Shown piece by piece: positions 36,127 to 48,397 of a stretch of 64,000 nucleotides of DNA (position 1 is the stretch's first letter; every line of letters begins with the position of its first letter). The stretch spans positions 30,477,001 to 30,541,000 of the forward strand of contig NC_068563.1 of assembly GCF_022201045.2 (NCBI RefSeq), in the 5' to 3' direction. This DNA comes from Citrus sinensis (lineage: Eukaryota > Streptophyta > Magnoliopsida > Sapindales > Rutaceae). The notes below the pieces were generated by a model. It was given only the letters and a program-made list of their open reading frames with translations, made no database searches and had not been told where the DNA came from. A program made the position numbers and the translations under genes.

Positions 36127-38810
36127 CAAAAAGACAAAAATTAATATAATAGAATAAACCCATAGGAAAATTTAAAATGGCTCAATAATCAAGGCGCGCG
36201 CGCACATACACACATATATAAGCAAATTATTTTTGACAAAATCATCCTCTCAAAATTTACTATAGATTTTAAAAAGTACATATAGAATAATTTTTTAAAA
36301 TTTAATTTTGAGAATAAGTTTTATATTTAATATAATTCTATAAATATCATTATAGATATTATAAAAATTCAAAATTGTCCTCATTCCATTAAGAAATAAT
36401 GTTATTAAATTTAAAAAGTTATTATCATTACCAATTATATTGAGATAACAAAAAAAAAATTTACTTTAATTATCTTATATGTACACAATAAAAAAAATTA
36501 TAGGTACATGCTTATAAATGTGTAAATAAATTATGTATTTATATATTTAATTAATCAACTCGCAATCTCTTGAGCTAGTAATTAATTAAGTCGGGTGTAC
36601 AAATTAAGACGATTACTAGCTTTCTTGATCGTAATTAAAATTAAAACAGGAAACGGGCAGCCTGGTATTGGGCCTGTCGAATTGTATTTATAAGGGGAAA
36701 AAAAACTTAATAATTAGTGGTCCATTTGATGAATTTAGCTTTCCTGCAAGTCTGAATGGGATGGACAACCTACTTGGCTAGCAAATATAAAATTAATTAA
36801 TTTATTTGAGTCATTTTGATATATAATTAGATCTTCTTAGTTATTATTATTATTATTATTGGACCTAATTTTTAACAAATTAAAGTTCATTACGTAATCA
36901 TATTTAATTGTTTCTTATTATTTTGAATAAATCGTATTTAATTGTCCAAAGGACACCGATTGGTCAGTTAGCTGAGGGTGATAAGTCATAAGACATCAAT
37001 AATGTTGACTTAAATAGTGGAACAAGTTACTTTTTTTTCACGCAACATTAGTTCAAACGCTTCTCAACTACGACGTCGTCGTCAGTGACCAAATCACATT
37101 AAAATTAAGACCTGACACGTACTCTCCATATGACTAATGCTACAGTTCGTCCATCTGCATCATTGTTATTTGTTAATGCCTGCACTCCAATCCAAAAACA
37201 ATTGGAATAAAACATGGGTTTGGTACGAGGGTCGACATTTTTCTAATGACTTACTTGGTTCTTCATTTTTTTTTTCTAAACCAATCTATTATACAATAAT
37301 AGTATCTGTTGTTATGCTACTGTACGTGATTTTGGGTGGTTGGCTCGCTTAACTAGCTCAGCCACTTAAACCATTCGTTTATATATATTTTTATCTTTAA
37401 TTATACTATTCAATTCCATCAAAGACGGATAAATTAATGAAGCTGGTATTGCTTAGTGCTTTTTTTTTTTTTCCCACAACTAATTTTGGCAAAACCACAT
37501 TGGCTCCCTTTGTGGTTCGGTAAATCGAACTACTGCATATACAGCAACTAAAGTTAAATTGGTGAAGTTTTGGTTATTCTCTTCATGCATCATCTTCTCT
37601 CACGTAGGCACCTACCAAAATGATCTTCAGTATATCTTCACTACCTAACAACCCTTTTGTCTTTATTATTATTATTATTATTATTATTTACTAGAAATTT
37701 TTTCAAATGGGGGAACTTAAGTATTTTCCTTTTCACAAGATTTAATTTATGAACAAAAAACTTGGAAAAAAACAAAACAGCTTGAACTTGATGATGATGC
37801 TATTAATTACATTATTAAAGAGGTTAGTAGGATGGTCATTTGTCACACACACACATACAGCAAGTAGAAAACAAAACATATATTTATGATTTAAAATAAA
37901 TAAAAGACAAGAGATTGATACTAAATAATTAATTGAGGAATCATCAATCATTGAGGACTCGTGAGTGGCATGGCTGGAATTTGATTTAAACCACTTAACC
38001 AAATTAAAGGTCTGCATTTGAATTTAAAGTCATCAACAGATTTAATTGTTGCGACGATGCAAGCTGCATGCGTGTCCTACGTGTGTGTATGTACTGTTTT
38101 AAATGTCCGATTAGTCTTTATATTTTAAAAAATACATCAAAACTTTATTACTATTAAATTTTTATGTTACTTTTAAGATTAATTTAATAAATTATCATTT
38201 TTTTATTAATATCTTTAAAAATATTGTTGCAAGGGTAGTATTATAAAAGGAAAGAAAAAATAAAGGTAAGAGTGAGACATATTTAACAGTAGAGATGTAT
38301 TTTTTTTTAAAATATAAATACTAAATGAGCTCTTAACTAAAAATATAAGTACTAAATGAGAATTTACCTCATATTTAGTCTAATAACATAAGATTTTTAT
38401 TTTCTTTAATTATACGTTCTTAATATTATTTTTCCCTTAAGGCCTTAACCTCTATATAAACTATCGATATCAAAGTTTACGAATAACAGAGAAACTAAAC
38501 CTACTTTTTATAGCTTACAAGTTACAATCATGACAATAACAAGAAAAACCAATGAATCATAAAACTTATAAGGATAGAGAAATTCACTTGTAAACATAGT
38601 ATGTTCTTTTAAAGACAAATATTACACTTGTAAACATATCCACAAATGAAATTAAAGACGAAACGGCGATATTATTGAACAAGAAGGTGACAGAGAAGTC
38701 GAGAGAGACGTACGCACGCATGACATATGAGATGAGACAGCAACGTTAATTAATTATCCAGCTTAATTAATAACGCACGTACATACATGCACTGATTATA
38801 TTGATTAAAT
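36127..38810. other. AT-rich intergenic DNA
   Basis: (TTA)n tracts occur at 36841-36860 and 37664-37688. No gene is supported. The right end should contain the 3' UTR of the acyltransferase. Confidence 0.5.
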
Positions 38811-40440
38811 TTATATGCCTGAGATAAGATAATCAAACGCCATAGGCTTAAAGACATTAGATGCCTGAGTCTCAATCAAGTCCACCTGCTTCTCCGAGAG
38901 ATGCATGTATACAACCCAGTCACCGTTACCCGCCGGAGACGGCATTGGCATGACATAGCCAGCATCACCACCCCATGGAAAATGATAAGAACCAAAAGCC
39001 GGCTTACCCCAGCCGAAATCCACTTTGGAAACCGGGAAACGCTGCCCTGATGAGACCACAAATGCGGGTCCATCGCTACTTGGGGTGCAATAGATCTTAG
39101 CTAAAGCCGGATCGGGTTTGTGAGCCTCAACCCAATCAATGAGTCCCAAGAAATGATCTTTGGTCACTGCATTTTCCAGGAAATTGTGCACTTGTGTTGC
39201 CACCCATGATAATGGTTTTTCAACGAGTTCTTTAACGTTTTGCCCACCAAATGGAATTGAAAGCACATTTCCAAAATATGAACCCATGGCCATGCAGGAT
39301 ATTGATTTATTAAAGTTATTATTATTATTATCTCCTTTATTGCTGCTGATGCTTAATCTAGTTCTTCCATCAACCACAATGCCCATCTTTGATATCATCA
39401 TGCCATCATTTGCACTACGGGCCACCATTTTCCATAAAAATGCACTGAAAGACTCGAGTTTAGTCCTCCTTCCAGTGGAGCCCGTCGTCGCAAGTAATTG
39501 AAGCTCATTGAGTTGCTCACTTTTGATATAATAAATACGACTGACGAGCTTATTACAGTTGGCTTCTTGAGGATTATTATGAGGAGGCGGAGGTGGAGGT
39601 GGCAGTGAGGAGATGGGCACGTACATATTGTCGAACTCATGATCAATGCACAATGGCCGTCTAGGGTTTAGCATGGATCGTCGAAAAGATGGCATCACAG
39701 ATATTGGTTTAGACTGAGCAATTTCAGCCCATGATACCAGAAACATGTCCGTTGAATATGCGTCCGCTATGCGGTGATCGAAGGTGCACGCCACTACAAT
39801 ACCCCCACATTTTAGTTCTGTTGCCTGCAATTAAATGACAAGAGCCAGCCCAAGTTATTCATTTTTATTTGAATAACCGATTGTAGTTTCTAGATTAGCT
39901 GGCTAATAAATATTAATAATAATCAGTTTTAATTTCGTAAAATTAGTTTATTATCAGCTAGTAGCTAGGCGCTAGCATGTAACTGTAGTGGCTGTGACTG
40001 ACCTGAACGGAAAGGACGCCGTTCTTCTTCTTCTTTGCCACCAGCTTACCTTCAATGGTGTCATCAGGGTTATACAAGTTGAGGTCTTTCAGCTCAACGT
40101 TTGCATATGCTTCAACAAAATCAACCCCGCGGTTGTTGCAAAGAAGCTCAGGCTCACCAACATCGTTGTATACAACCTCGCCGGCCAGGGCATAATAAGA
40201 GACAAGAGCTTCAGCCATGGCCTTCTTAAGAACATCAACCATGGACCCAAACCCAAAGCTCTTGTTAATGTTATCTGCAGCGGCGGCTGGCTTCTTGTAA
40301 CAAAAGAACACACCAACGTCAATTGCCGGCAGAAGCAGGTCAAGATTAGACTGTGGCAGCCAATGCTCTTGCAACGGTAGCACTGCTGCCACTACCTCTT
40401 TCTTGCTTACTGTCACCGTAAAATCTCCTTTTGCAACCAT
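38811..40440 (-). CDS. BAHD acyltransferase (coniferyl-alcohol acyltransferase-like clade)
   Basis: Two exons, 40440-40003 and 39824-38811, encode 483 aa; the junction reads [12 protein letters not shown]. The enzyme family transfers an acyl group from an acyl-CoA to an alcohol or amine in the cytosol. The catalytic HXXXD motif is HRIAD (H163-D167), after the family's usual single intron. The structural DFGWG motif is at 415-419. The N-terminus ([33 protein letters not shown]) resembles petunia CFAT and hydroxycinnamoyl-transferase relatives. The protein is slightly longer than the usual 430-460 aa because of inserts such as a Pro-rich run ([10 protein letters not shown]) after residue 230. 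Donor and acceptor substrates cannot be told from sequence alone. Confidence 0.92.
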
Positions 40441-40686
40441 TTTTCTTTCTTCTTCTTCTCTTTTTCCTTTTTATTTTTGTTGCTAATTATGCACTTTCTC
40501 TCTCTCTCTTTTGATGTGTTTGTGTGAAGGGATGGGCGTTCGGACTTATAAGCAAAGGTGGCAGAATTGAATAATCGTACTATATTTTGGGAGAGAAATA
40601 TATATGATCTCCTATACTGCATGTACAGCTTTAAGAATACGACGTTTTATCGGTGAAGGGCGGCTGCACCATTCACCAACCAACCG

Positions 40687-40866
40687 CAATAATAATATAT
40701 TATTAGGGAGCCCCTATTACATTCGCAATAATAATATATTACATTGAATGTACCATACACAATCCACAAGAACCACACAAATTGTGGGATCCACATAATT
40801 GTGTGGTTCTTGTTGCTTGTGTATGATACATTCAATGTAACATAGCAAAATCCATATTATTATTGG
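40687..40866. mobile_element. Hairpin-forming inverted-repeat element upstream of the acyltransferase
   Basis: Arms of about 48 nt at 40738-40786 and 40793-40841 (TTACATTGAATGTACCATAC pairs with GTATGATACATTCAATGTAA) form a near-perfect stem with a very short loop around GGGATCC. Outer CAATAATAATAT and ATATTATTATTGG blocks extend the symmetry. It lies about 240-430 bp upstream of the acyltransferase ATG. Confidence 0.8.
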
Positions 40867-41106
40867 TTTTGTAGTTGCTGTTGTTTTAAATAAGAATATT
40901 TAGCCAGTAAAAAAAAATAGAGAACTTTTAGAATCCTGAAAATGAGAGTTAAATAATTCTAAGCCGCTGGAATATTAAATTTTCATGTAAAACGTTAAAA
41001 AAAATGTAATAGAAAAAGGGAATATTATTGGACTGATGAAGTGAGAAAACGTCTAAAAAGAATTGTTTGGTCAAACTTAGTAGGTATTATTTGAAGCCCA
41101 CTTTAA

Positions 41107-42069
41107 GATCGTGTTTACATTTTGGATTGAAGCGAGAATTCTGAGGAGTGGAAATCCTGAGATTAGGAGTGTGGAATGGGAGTGAGAGTAGGTTGTATAC
41201 TTACACTGGAGTAGGAGTATGGAATTGTCTTGGATTGGAAGTAAATGATTTTAAATTATAATTTTACCCTTTTTTAAAGAAATATAATTTTTAATTACAA
41301 AATTAATAAAAAATATATTAAAAAAATAAAATATTTATTTTATTATATTTATAAATTATTAATAATTATTAATATTCTTAATTATGTAAATCATAATTTT
41401 TTATTAATTTTAATTTGAATTATGTAAATAAAAAATTATTAATAATAGCAACACAAATAAAAAATTATCATTGATAATAGAGTACAAAATTAATATTTTC
41501 TTAAAATAAAATATTTATTATTATTAATTAATTAATATAATAATATTATATTTTCAAATAAAGATATAAATATAGTAATATTATTAATTCTCTATGAGTA
41601 TAATAATATTATTTTTAAGTAATTTTAACTTAGAATCAATGTAAATTATTATTTTTAACTAAATATAATAATATTATATTTAAATATGTTTAATATTATT
41701 ATTTTAATAAATTTAATTTATAAAATAACATACTAATATTATTTAAATAAATATAATATTATTTATTTTATTTTATTAAATTTAATAAAATAAGTATGTT
41801 TATTATTATTATTTTTAATAAATGTAATTTATAATATAATATAATAATAATATTTAAATAAATATGATATTATTTATTTTATTTTATTAAATATTATTTA
41901 TTTTATTTTAAATATAAGAGTAAAAAAGGAAGAGGGGGAGTTGATTCTCACTCCAAAATTTGGTGGGGCCCACGGAGTGAGATTCCCACTCCCCCTTTAA
42001 AATTGTAAGTAAACACTGGAGTGGGAAGAATCAACACTTCTCACTCTCACTCCAAAAAGTAAACACTAC
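41107..42069. mobile_element. Large AT-rich MITE-like element (about 960 bp)
   Basis: The left end ATCGTGTTTACATTTTGGAT is matched by the complement of the right end (AGTGTTTACTTTTTGGAGTG). A second related block, CACTCCAGTGTTTACTTAC (complement), lies just inside the right end. The interior is extremely AT-rich. No transposase or clear target duplication is seen. Confidence 0.65.
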
Positions 42070-42503
42070 ATAAGTCTAGTTTAGGACTCTAGGTGTTGGA
42101 AGCTGAAATTTAGGTATGGCTTAGAGAGAGAGTGTGTGTATAGATATATAGAGAGAGAGAGAGACAGAGAAGGGGGGAATTAAAAGTGAGTTTTCACTCC
42201 AATTACTGGTAATATTGAAATTAAGAATAAATTAAAAATAATAAAATATAAATTTTAATACATTTTAAGATAAAGTACATTGTATTAAAGACTGTATTTT
42301 TTTTACTTTATTCCTGATTTTAATGTGATTAGAAATCTCTGATTAAAATTTTTGTAAAAGGATCAATGGTTCCTAAAAATGATTATACTTATTTTTATAT
42401 CATTTATTAGCTCTTACGTCTATAACTAATGGATGGTTAAGATTAGATTGATATAACGTAGATTTCTAATAATAATTTATTACTGGTATATAATTAGTAA
42501 TTC
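42070..42503. other. AT-rich spacer, no gene seen
   Basis: Contains a (GA)n/(GT)n stretch at about 42124-42172 and the AATTC target site (42499-42503) of the next element. Confidence 0.5.
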
Positions 42504-42892
42504 TGATACAAACTATTAAAATAATTAGAATTATCTATTTTATTTATTTAATTTTATGGTATTAGTTAATTTTGAACTAGTCAAAAGTAGTTGCACTTAT
42601 TTTGTGGAGCCACATGTAATTAGTGGAGCATTATGTGAGAACATACTTAGTGTTACTAATTTTTAGGTTGTAATCCTAAAAAAGCTTCATTATATAAAGC
42701 TTGATATTATTCAATAAAGAGGGATCATGGGTTTATTATTTTGGTAACATAAAAGTTGTAATTGGGAGTTTATTGGTTTCTCGAATAACCAATACTTATT
42801 TGGAGGTTTGAGTTTCCTCAAATTAACCCCATTTGTCATCTAATTTTTCTATTTAATTTGATTTCTCCTGATAAACTTTAGTGTTCGTATCA
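42504..42892 (+). repeat. 5' LTR of the non-autonomous element
   Basis: A 389-bp LTR with TG...CA ends. The AATAAAG motif in the second half may be its polyadenylation signal. Confidence 0.93.
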
Positions 42893-42936
42893 TTTAGTAT
42901 CAGAGCTTGATAACAAATAAGGAGTAAATCCTTACA

Positions 42937-43311
42937 ATGGAGTGGAGACTTGAGAGGATTCAGAAGATGGTGGAGGCTATGATTCTTGAGCAAAAGGAAG
43001 TTACCAAGAAATTATTGTGCAAAATGGATGAAATATCAAGAACATGGGATGCAAGGTTGAACTCATGTAGCCATCATATCAAGCATGAGAAAGAAAATTC
43101 TATGTCTTCGGTTGAAGTTCAATGTCTCCAACAAAGTGATAATTTGGCAATTGCAACCCATGATGGAGGTGTTAAACAATGCAGCAAAGTAGTGGCGTCA
43201 TTGAAGAAAATTCCACAAATCAACATTCAAAAGGTTAGAGTTTTCTCTTACAAGTCAAAGATGCAGAGTGTTTATTTTAAGGACAAAACCACAATTTCCT
43301 GGCCACCATGA
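42937..43311 (+). CDS. Short ORF of the non-autonomous LTR element, gag-like at best
   Basis: This 124-aa frame begins about 30 bp after the primer site, where gag starts in complete elements. It is charged and helical (MEWRLERIQKMVEAMILEQK) with no zinc knuckle or other domain. A second frame at 43268-43483 overlaps its end and may be the frameshifted continuation; the text before the polypurine tract (LEDKGILK in another frame) recalls the 3' end of gypsy polyproteins. It may be a degraded gag remnant rather than a functional protein. Confidence 0.45.
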   Translation: MEWRLERIQKMVEAMILEQKEVTKKLLCKMDEISRTWDARLNSCSHHIKHEKENSMSSVEVQCLQQSDNLAIATHDGGVKQCSKVVASLKKIPQINIQKVRVFSYKSKMQSVYFKDKTTISWPP

Positions 43312-43495
43312 TGAGAAATTGTTCATCGGTGAAGTGCCAAAAATTGAGATGAAGAACATGGTTGGACCAATGGAGAATTTTCAAAAGAGTTTCAAGGCAT
43401 CATTATATCTAATTATGAATTGGAAATGGAAGAGAAAGCAAATATTTCAAAAAAATCTACCCTTGAGGACAAGGGTATTTTGAAGGGGGAAGGAA

Positions 43496-43884
43496 TGATA
43501 CAAACTATTAAAATAATTAGAATTATCTATTTTATTTATTTAATTTTATGGTATTAGTTAATTTTGAACTAGTCAAAAGTAGTTGCACTTATCTTGTGGA
43601 GCTACATGTAATTAGTGGAGCATTATGTGAGAACATGCTTAGTGTTACTAATTTTTAGGTTGTAATCCTAAATAAGCTTTATTATATAAAGCTTGATATT
43701 ATTCAATAAAGAGGGATCATGAGTTTATTATTTTGGCAACATAAAAGTTGTAATTGGGAGTTTATTGGTTTCTCGAATAACCAATACTTATTTGGAGGTT
43801 TGAGTTTCTTCGAATTAACCCCATTTGTCATCTAATTTTTCTATTTAATTTGATTTTTCCTTATAAACTTTAGTATTCGTATCA
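43496..43884 (+). repeat. 3' LTR of the non-autonomous element
   Basis: Direct repeat of 42504-42892 with about a dozen substitutions and no indel noticed. It is followed directly by the AATTC duplication. Confidence 0.93.
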
Positions 43885-44053
43885 AATTCTTAATTAGCAT
43901 TTCTCCCTCCTACTTTTTGACTTATCCCTCTATCGTTTTTTTTTTTCACTTATCACTTACTTTAAGGTTTTTTCATCTTCTCATCAATTATTTCACTTCC
44001 AACCTATTGACAATATTTTTCATGCACTTGTAATAGAATTCCAGTTAAATCAA

Positions 44054-45296
44054 TGTTGTGAAAATTTTAATATACTCGCAAGCGCACGAATCTAGAGATA
44101 AAATAGTAGTAACGAGGTCAAACCCACATGGATTGTTATAAATTAAAAAGTCTAATTTAAATATAAAATTAATATTAATCCTAACCTAGTTGAGCAATTT
44201 GAATTTTTAAGAGAAATTAAACGAATTAAATTAATAAAATAATTAAAGCAAATGAGAATTCAATAAGACAAACATTACCAAGGTTTCAGAATCCACTACT
44301 ATTCAACTAGTAATTATCTAATTATTAATTAATCCCCAATTTTAGAGTGACAATTCGAAATCAATTTTTGTCATCTCATGGATATAAAATTAAGCCCAAG
44401 TAATTAAATCTAATGTAGGTTCTTTTTCTGCTTAATAGTATGACATCTAATCATCCCATGTAAACATATTGAATAACAAAGAGTCAAAGTTTTCCTAAGC
44501 ACTTTATGTAAACAATTTAATGAAAGACATAGAATCAAAAATAATCATGTATAAACTTTATAGATCCAAGCATAAATTTAATCGAATATTAATCCTAAAA
44601 ATCAATAATGCATGACAGAATTGATGGAAGATTTAATAACATTCAATTAATCATGTGAAATAAAAACTACAATCATTAAAGCACACATGTAGGGAATTAA
44701 TTAAATAAAAAATAATTATTTTATTGAATAAAATTTTATCTTTAATCTCAGTATAAAAAAATTAACTAGATATAGTTGAATTGGAAGCAACAAAATTAAT
44801 AAAGTCAGTCATGGGAAGCCGAATTGTCGCTGCTCTCGCTATTCTTCTCGGCGGCTGCTCTCTTTTTTCCTTCCTCTGGCGGCTGCTTTCTCCGAAGGCC
44901 AAAGTTTACCTTTCTTATGTAGTCTTTAAAATGAGTCCCACCTCTTAAATTCTAAAGCCAGAAGGTTTGGCCATTTTATGTGTTGGTCTTGCACGTGCAC
45001 TCCACTTGGATTTTTCATTCTTTTTTTAACGCCATACAATTGCTTCTCACGTGATGGCCATACTCTTCTTTGTCTTCATGTGCATGGATGAATGAATTTG
45101 TCTTGAATTCACATGTATATTTGCTTAATTGCTCCTAAAATCAATCAATTAATACCTCCAAAATTGAGCTCCTTTATGTCCTTTTTTATTCATAATTTCT
45201 GATTAATTCTTTGTTCAATAACATAATTCAATTAATTAAAAATAACTAGTAATTATATAATAAAGAGTAAAATATGTATATAAATTATGCTCATCA
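44054..45296 (-). mobile_element. Solo LTR (1243 bp)
   Basis: On the minus strand the segment begins TGATGAGCATAATTTATATA and ends TTTTCACAACA. It is bounded by a perfect 5-bp duplication ATCAA at 44049-44053 and 45297-45301. A single TG...CA unit with a 5-bp duplication and no internal domain or second copy is what LTR-LTR recombination leaves. The start TGATGAGC-ATAATTTATA resembles a widely dispersed eudicot LTR type (from memory). Confidence 0.85.
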
Positions 45297-45794
45297 ATCA
45301 ACTGACTTGAAGTTGAAGAACTTTTTATTTTTTGAAACACAAATGCAATGACCGGTCTTCAAAGTGTACTTATGAAAAAAATATTATTTCAATGGAAATT
45401 ATTGATTTTTATTTAAGCCAATATTAACAGATCCACAGTTCCTCACACAACTAAAATTATAGATCAATGATGCTGTTTAAGCTTAGATAATATTTGTAAT
45501 TTACTTTATACAAGCTCTAAATGAACTTTTATCTTCTAAATTTGCGCTGTGTTTTAATTTTACAGTAGTAGAGATTGAAAATATTTTTAAAAAAGGCATG
45601 AATAACTGTTTTTTTTAAAGCGTACTCCCGTTCTTTTTATTTTTCTCTTCAACAAGTTTTTGTTATACCATGAAGATGACGAGAGAGAAAATCTAGGCCC
45701 AAAAATCTATATTATTAATTATTTATAGATATACTCAATATAATTAATTATATCTTTAACAATTAAAAGATGGTGTGAATATAAGTGTAATTTT

Positions 45795-45935
45795 TAACCA
45801 ATAAGCGCGTAGATCAGCTGTTATGAGGCTGTTCTAACTTAACCAAAGTCTTAGTGGTCCTACCCGACTCGAATTTGAATTAGTTGGGGTTCAATGTGAT
45901 CTTCGAACACTAGATAATTTAATACACCGAAAAAA
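45795..45935 (+). mobile_element. SINE (about 141 bp) with 14-bp TSD
   Basis: A perfect duplication ATAAGTGTAATTTT occurs at 45781-45794 and 45936-45949. The body has a B-box-like GGGTTCAATGTGATC, an A-box-like TAGATCAGCTG near its start, and an A-rich tail. Features fit an L1-mobilised Pol III SINE. Confidence 0.8.
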
Positions 45936-46604
45936 ATAAGTGTAATTTTAAGGGTCATTGATACTCCCCCCCTCCATACATATATATAATTTCTCAAGTG
46001 CGGTCATTTTCTTTAATGTGGAAAACGCTCTTAAGCAGCTTGGTTTAAAAGAGTTTTTTTTAATAAACTATAAAGTCGCATGGTTTAAGAGAGTCAAAAG
46101 CTAATTCTCTTAAATCTCTTGGTTTAAAAGCATGTCCACATGAAAAAAATGATAGTGCCGACACTAAAGAGGGACTGTGTACATGTGTGTGTGTGTGTGT
46201 ATGTCTATGTGTGTGTCAGTTTCTAGTGGAGATGTCACTAAAATACAAAAAAAAAAAACAATTTTCAATCATATAATTTTACAATAAGCAATTTTTTACT
46301 TTATTAAAGTAAAGACCAGATGAATTAAACAACAAAAGAAAAACACACTTCAACGCAATGAATTTTATCTTATAGTGTATCAAAATTTTAATTTGTTTAT
46401 CTTTTAACTTGGTTCTTATTATATTAAAACAAGAAATCTACTACTAGAAGGGGATCAATTATATATATGCAAGATAACTCCATTCTACATAGTTATTGAT
46501 TTATACCAAAATATTGAACAATATAATTCTTGGGTTAAAATTCTATTCAATTTGAGATAGAAGATGTTACCAATATGTGTTAACCTTTCAGCAACATTTA
46601 GTTA

Positions 46605-47540
46605 GAGATGACTAACGGGGCCAGGCAAGCAAAGGAAGGCCCATCTATGCTCGTGCTAGTGTCGTGCCTTTCCTAATTTTCTTTGTTTAAACCTAGCCTA
46701 ACACACGTGCCGTGCTCACTCATGCCATGTCGGTGGTCGTGTCATGTCGCGCCTAAGAAAAAAAGCATGATAAACTTTTTTATTTTTAATTTTTTAAGAG
46801 AGCATGCCAAGTTGTTGGCATATTTTTTTCTAGCCTATGTACTGTTTTGGATCCATGTGTCTTTAGTCAAATTCAATAAAATAAAAAATTCAAAACTTAC
46901 ATCCATATTCAATAATAATAAACTAGTAACAGTAAGAGAATATAATATTAATTACTAAGTTAGACTCAACACTATCAAAATTCTTTTTTAATGCTAACAA
47001 CAACAACAATAATAATTTTTTTAAGTAGTTAACTTAATTGTTAACTGGGACTTATATAAAGTCATAAATCATGGTCCATAATAACATTAATACATATTTA
47101 TAAAATCATGATATTTATAATTTTATTTATTAAAATCATGACATCCATTATTCATTTAATAAATTATAAAATAAATCAATTAGAGTATTTTTATTGAAAC
47201 TAAGAATTAAATGCATTTGAAAAACTTTCCCTAATAAAATATATTAAAATATTTAATTTCAAATTATTTATAAAATTATAAAAATTTAAGTTTACTTTCA
47301 TTAGAAAATAAAACGTATTTATTGCAAACTTTTTCACATTCCGTCTTTTAACTTATCTCTAATCGTGTGGTGTTTTTTAAGGCCTACGTGCCTAAAATTT
47401 TAAGATTGGCCTAGCTTATGTGCGTGTCATGCGGTACCGCGTATCCACTAAAATACGCTCGTGTCATATCGTGCTGTACGGATACGTACCTTACCCATGC
47501 CCGTGCCATGCCACGTGCCGCATATATTTTCAAATCTTGT
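46605..47540. repeat. Possible degraded DNA transposon with GC-rich ends
   Basis: Both ends carry GC-richer sequence with repeated GTGCC/GTGTCATG-type words (about 46617-46760 and 47380-47525), while the interior is AT-rich. The left border (GAGATGACTAACGGGGCCAGGC) recalls hAT-Ac ends. No matching terminal repeat or target duplication could be fixed, so class and borders are uncertain. Confidence 0.35.
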
Positions 47541-47577
47541 TATTTGTGAAACATGAAACACACAGAAGCTGCATTCC

Positions 47578-47911
47578 TATTGAAGTTGATATGGTGTTTG
47601 GATCGTGAGAAAATCAAGAAAGAAAGTGAAATGGAAAAGTCTAGATGAATCTATGAACAAAGCTTAATTTGTTTTATTAACTGAATGAATGAATACAAAA
47701 CTGAATTGATACAACTCTATTTATACTCGTTTAGAAGCTATAACAAACTACAATACAAATAGCAGAATCTTAATACATTGACCAATCATAAAATGCCAGC
47801 TGGCATTCTGTTGCATTTAGTTTCTTCCAAGCACTTCAACAATATCAGTCACATGACCTGCACATCAGCACCACATATCAGCTAATCATCATATCATGAT
47901 ATTCCTTAACA
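47578..47911 (-). mobile_element. Candidate solo LTR of a copia-like element (about 334 bp)
   Basis: On the minus strand the segment begins TGTTAAGGAATATCATGATA, a typical LTR start. ATTCC occurs at 47573-47577 and 47912-47916 as a possible target duplication. The far end reads CTTCAATA rather than ...CA, so either the border is three bases off or the end has mutated. Confidence 0.5.
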
Positions 47912-48397
47912 ATTCCTGAGTCTTTCTCTTGTCTTAATTGAAACAAATTAAGCAATCAAATGATTCCAGTCTTCTTATCTGAGAGTTAAGAATTTTGATT
48001 TCTTACTTTTGAATGCTTCCTTCGGCATCTCATTGAGAAATTCAAAACATTAAATACTTATTTTAAGTAGGTGATCTTTTCTAAATAAAAGAGACAGAAG
48101 AAAATAAACTAAGAGCTCAGCACAAAACAGCACATGGAGGTTGAAAACTGATAATAACCACATCGCTATTATTAGATAAGAAAAAGCTCAACCTTAACAT
48201 GCAAGACATGAAGACAATCAGGAAACTTGCAATATCTGATTTCAAACATTATCAACCACAAAGGTACTTATCAGTGTTGACCCTCAATTCTTTACAAAAC
48301 ACATAAGCAGTCTAACTGTGTTCGCCATGACGCATCCCTTGCATTCCAGTAATATTAAAATACTAAAGAATGCAATATTCGGGTCACTAATTACTAA
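47912..48397. other. 3' flank of the L20 gene, no gene seen
   Basis: No feature is recognised beyond the expected 3' UTR of the minus-strand L20 gene. Confidence 0.5.

Larger units (their letters stand above)
42504..43884 (+). mobile_element. Complete non-autonomous LTR retrotransposon (1381 bp)
   Basis: Identified by 389-bp LTRs at 42504-42892 and 43496-43884 (TGATAC...GTATCA), with a perfect 5-bp target duplication AATTC at 42499-42503 and 43885-43889. A primer site, AGTATCAGAGC, lies at about 42897-42907. The polypurine tract GAAGGGGGAAGGAA abuts the 3' LTR (43482-43495). The 603-bp interior has no protease, RT or integrase. By eye the LTRs differ at about 12 positions (near 3%), so it is older than the copia element at 18.9 kb. 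Confidence 0.95.

Noticed and set aside
45970..46165. Weak inverted similarity that might be a MITE
   Set aside because: Arms are too diverged and borders cannot be fixed; no TSD.
46683..46958. 91-aa plus-strand frame
   Set aside because: Lies within repeat-like DNA and shows no domain; hydrophobicity comes from AT-rich sequence.
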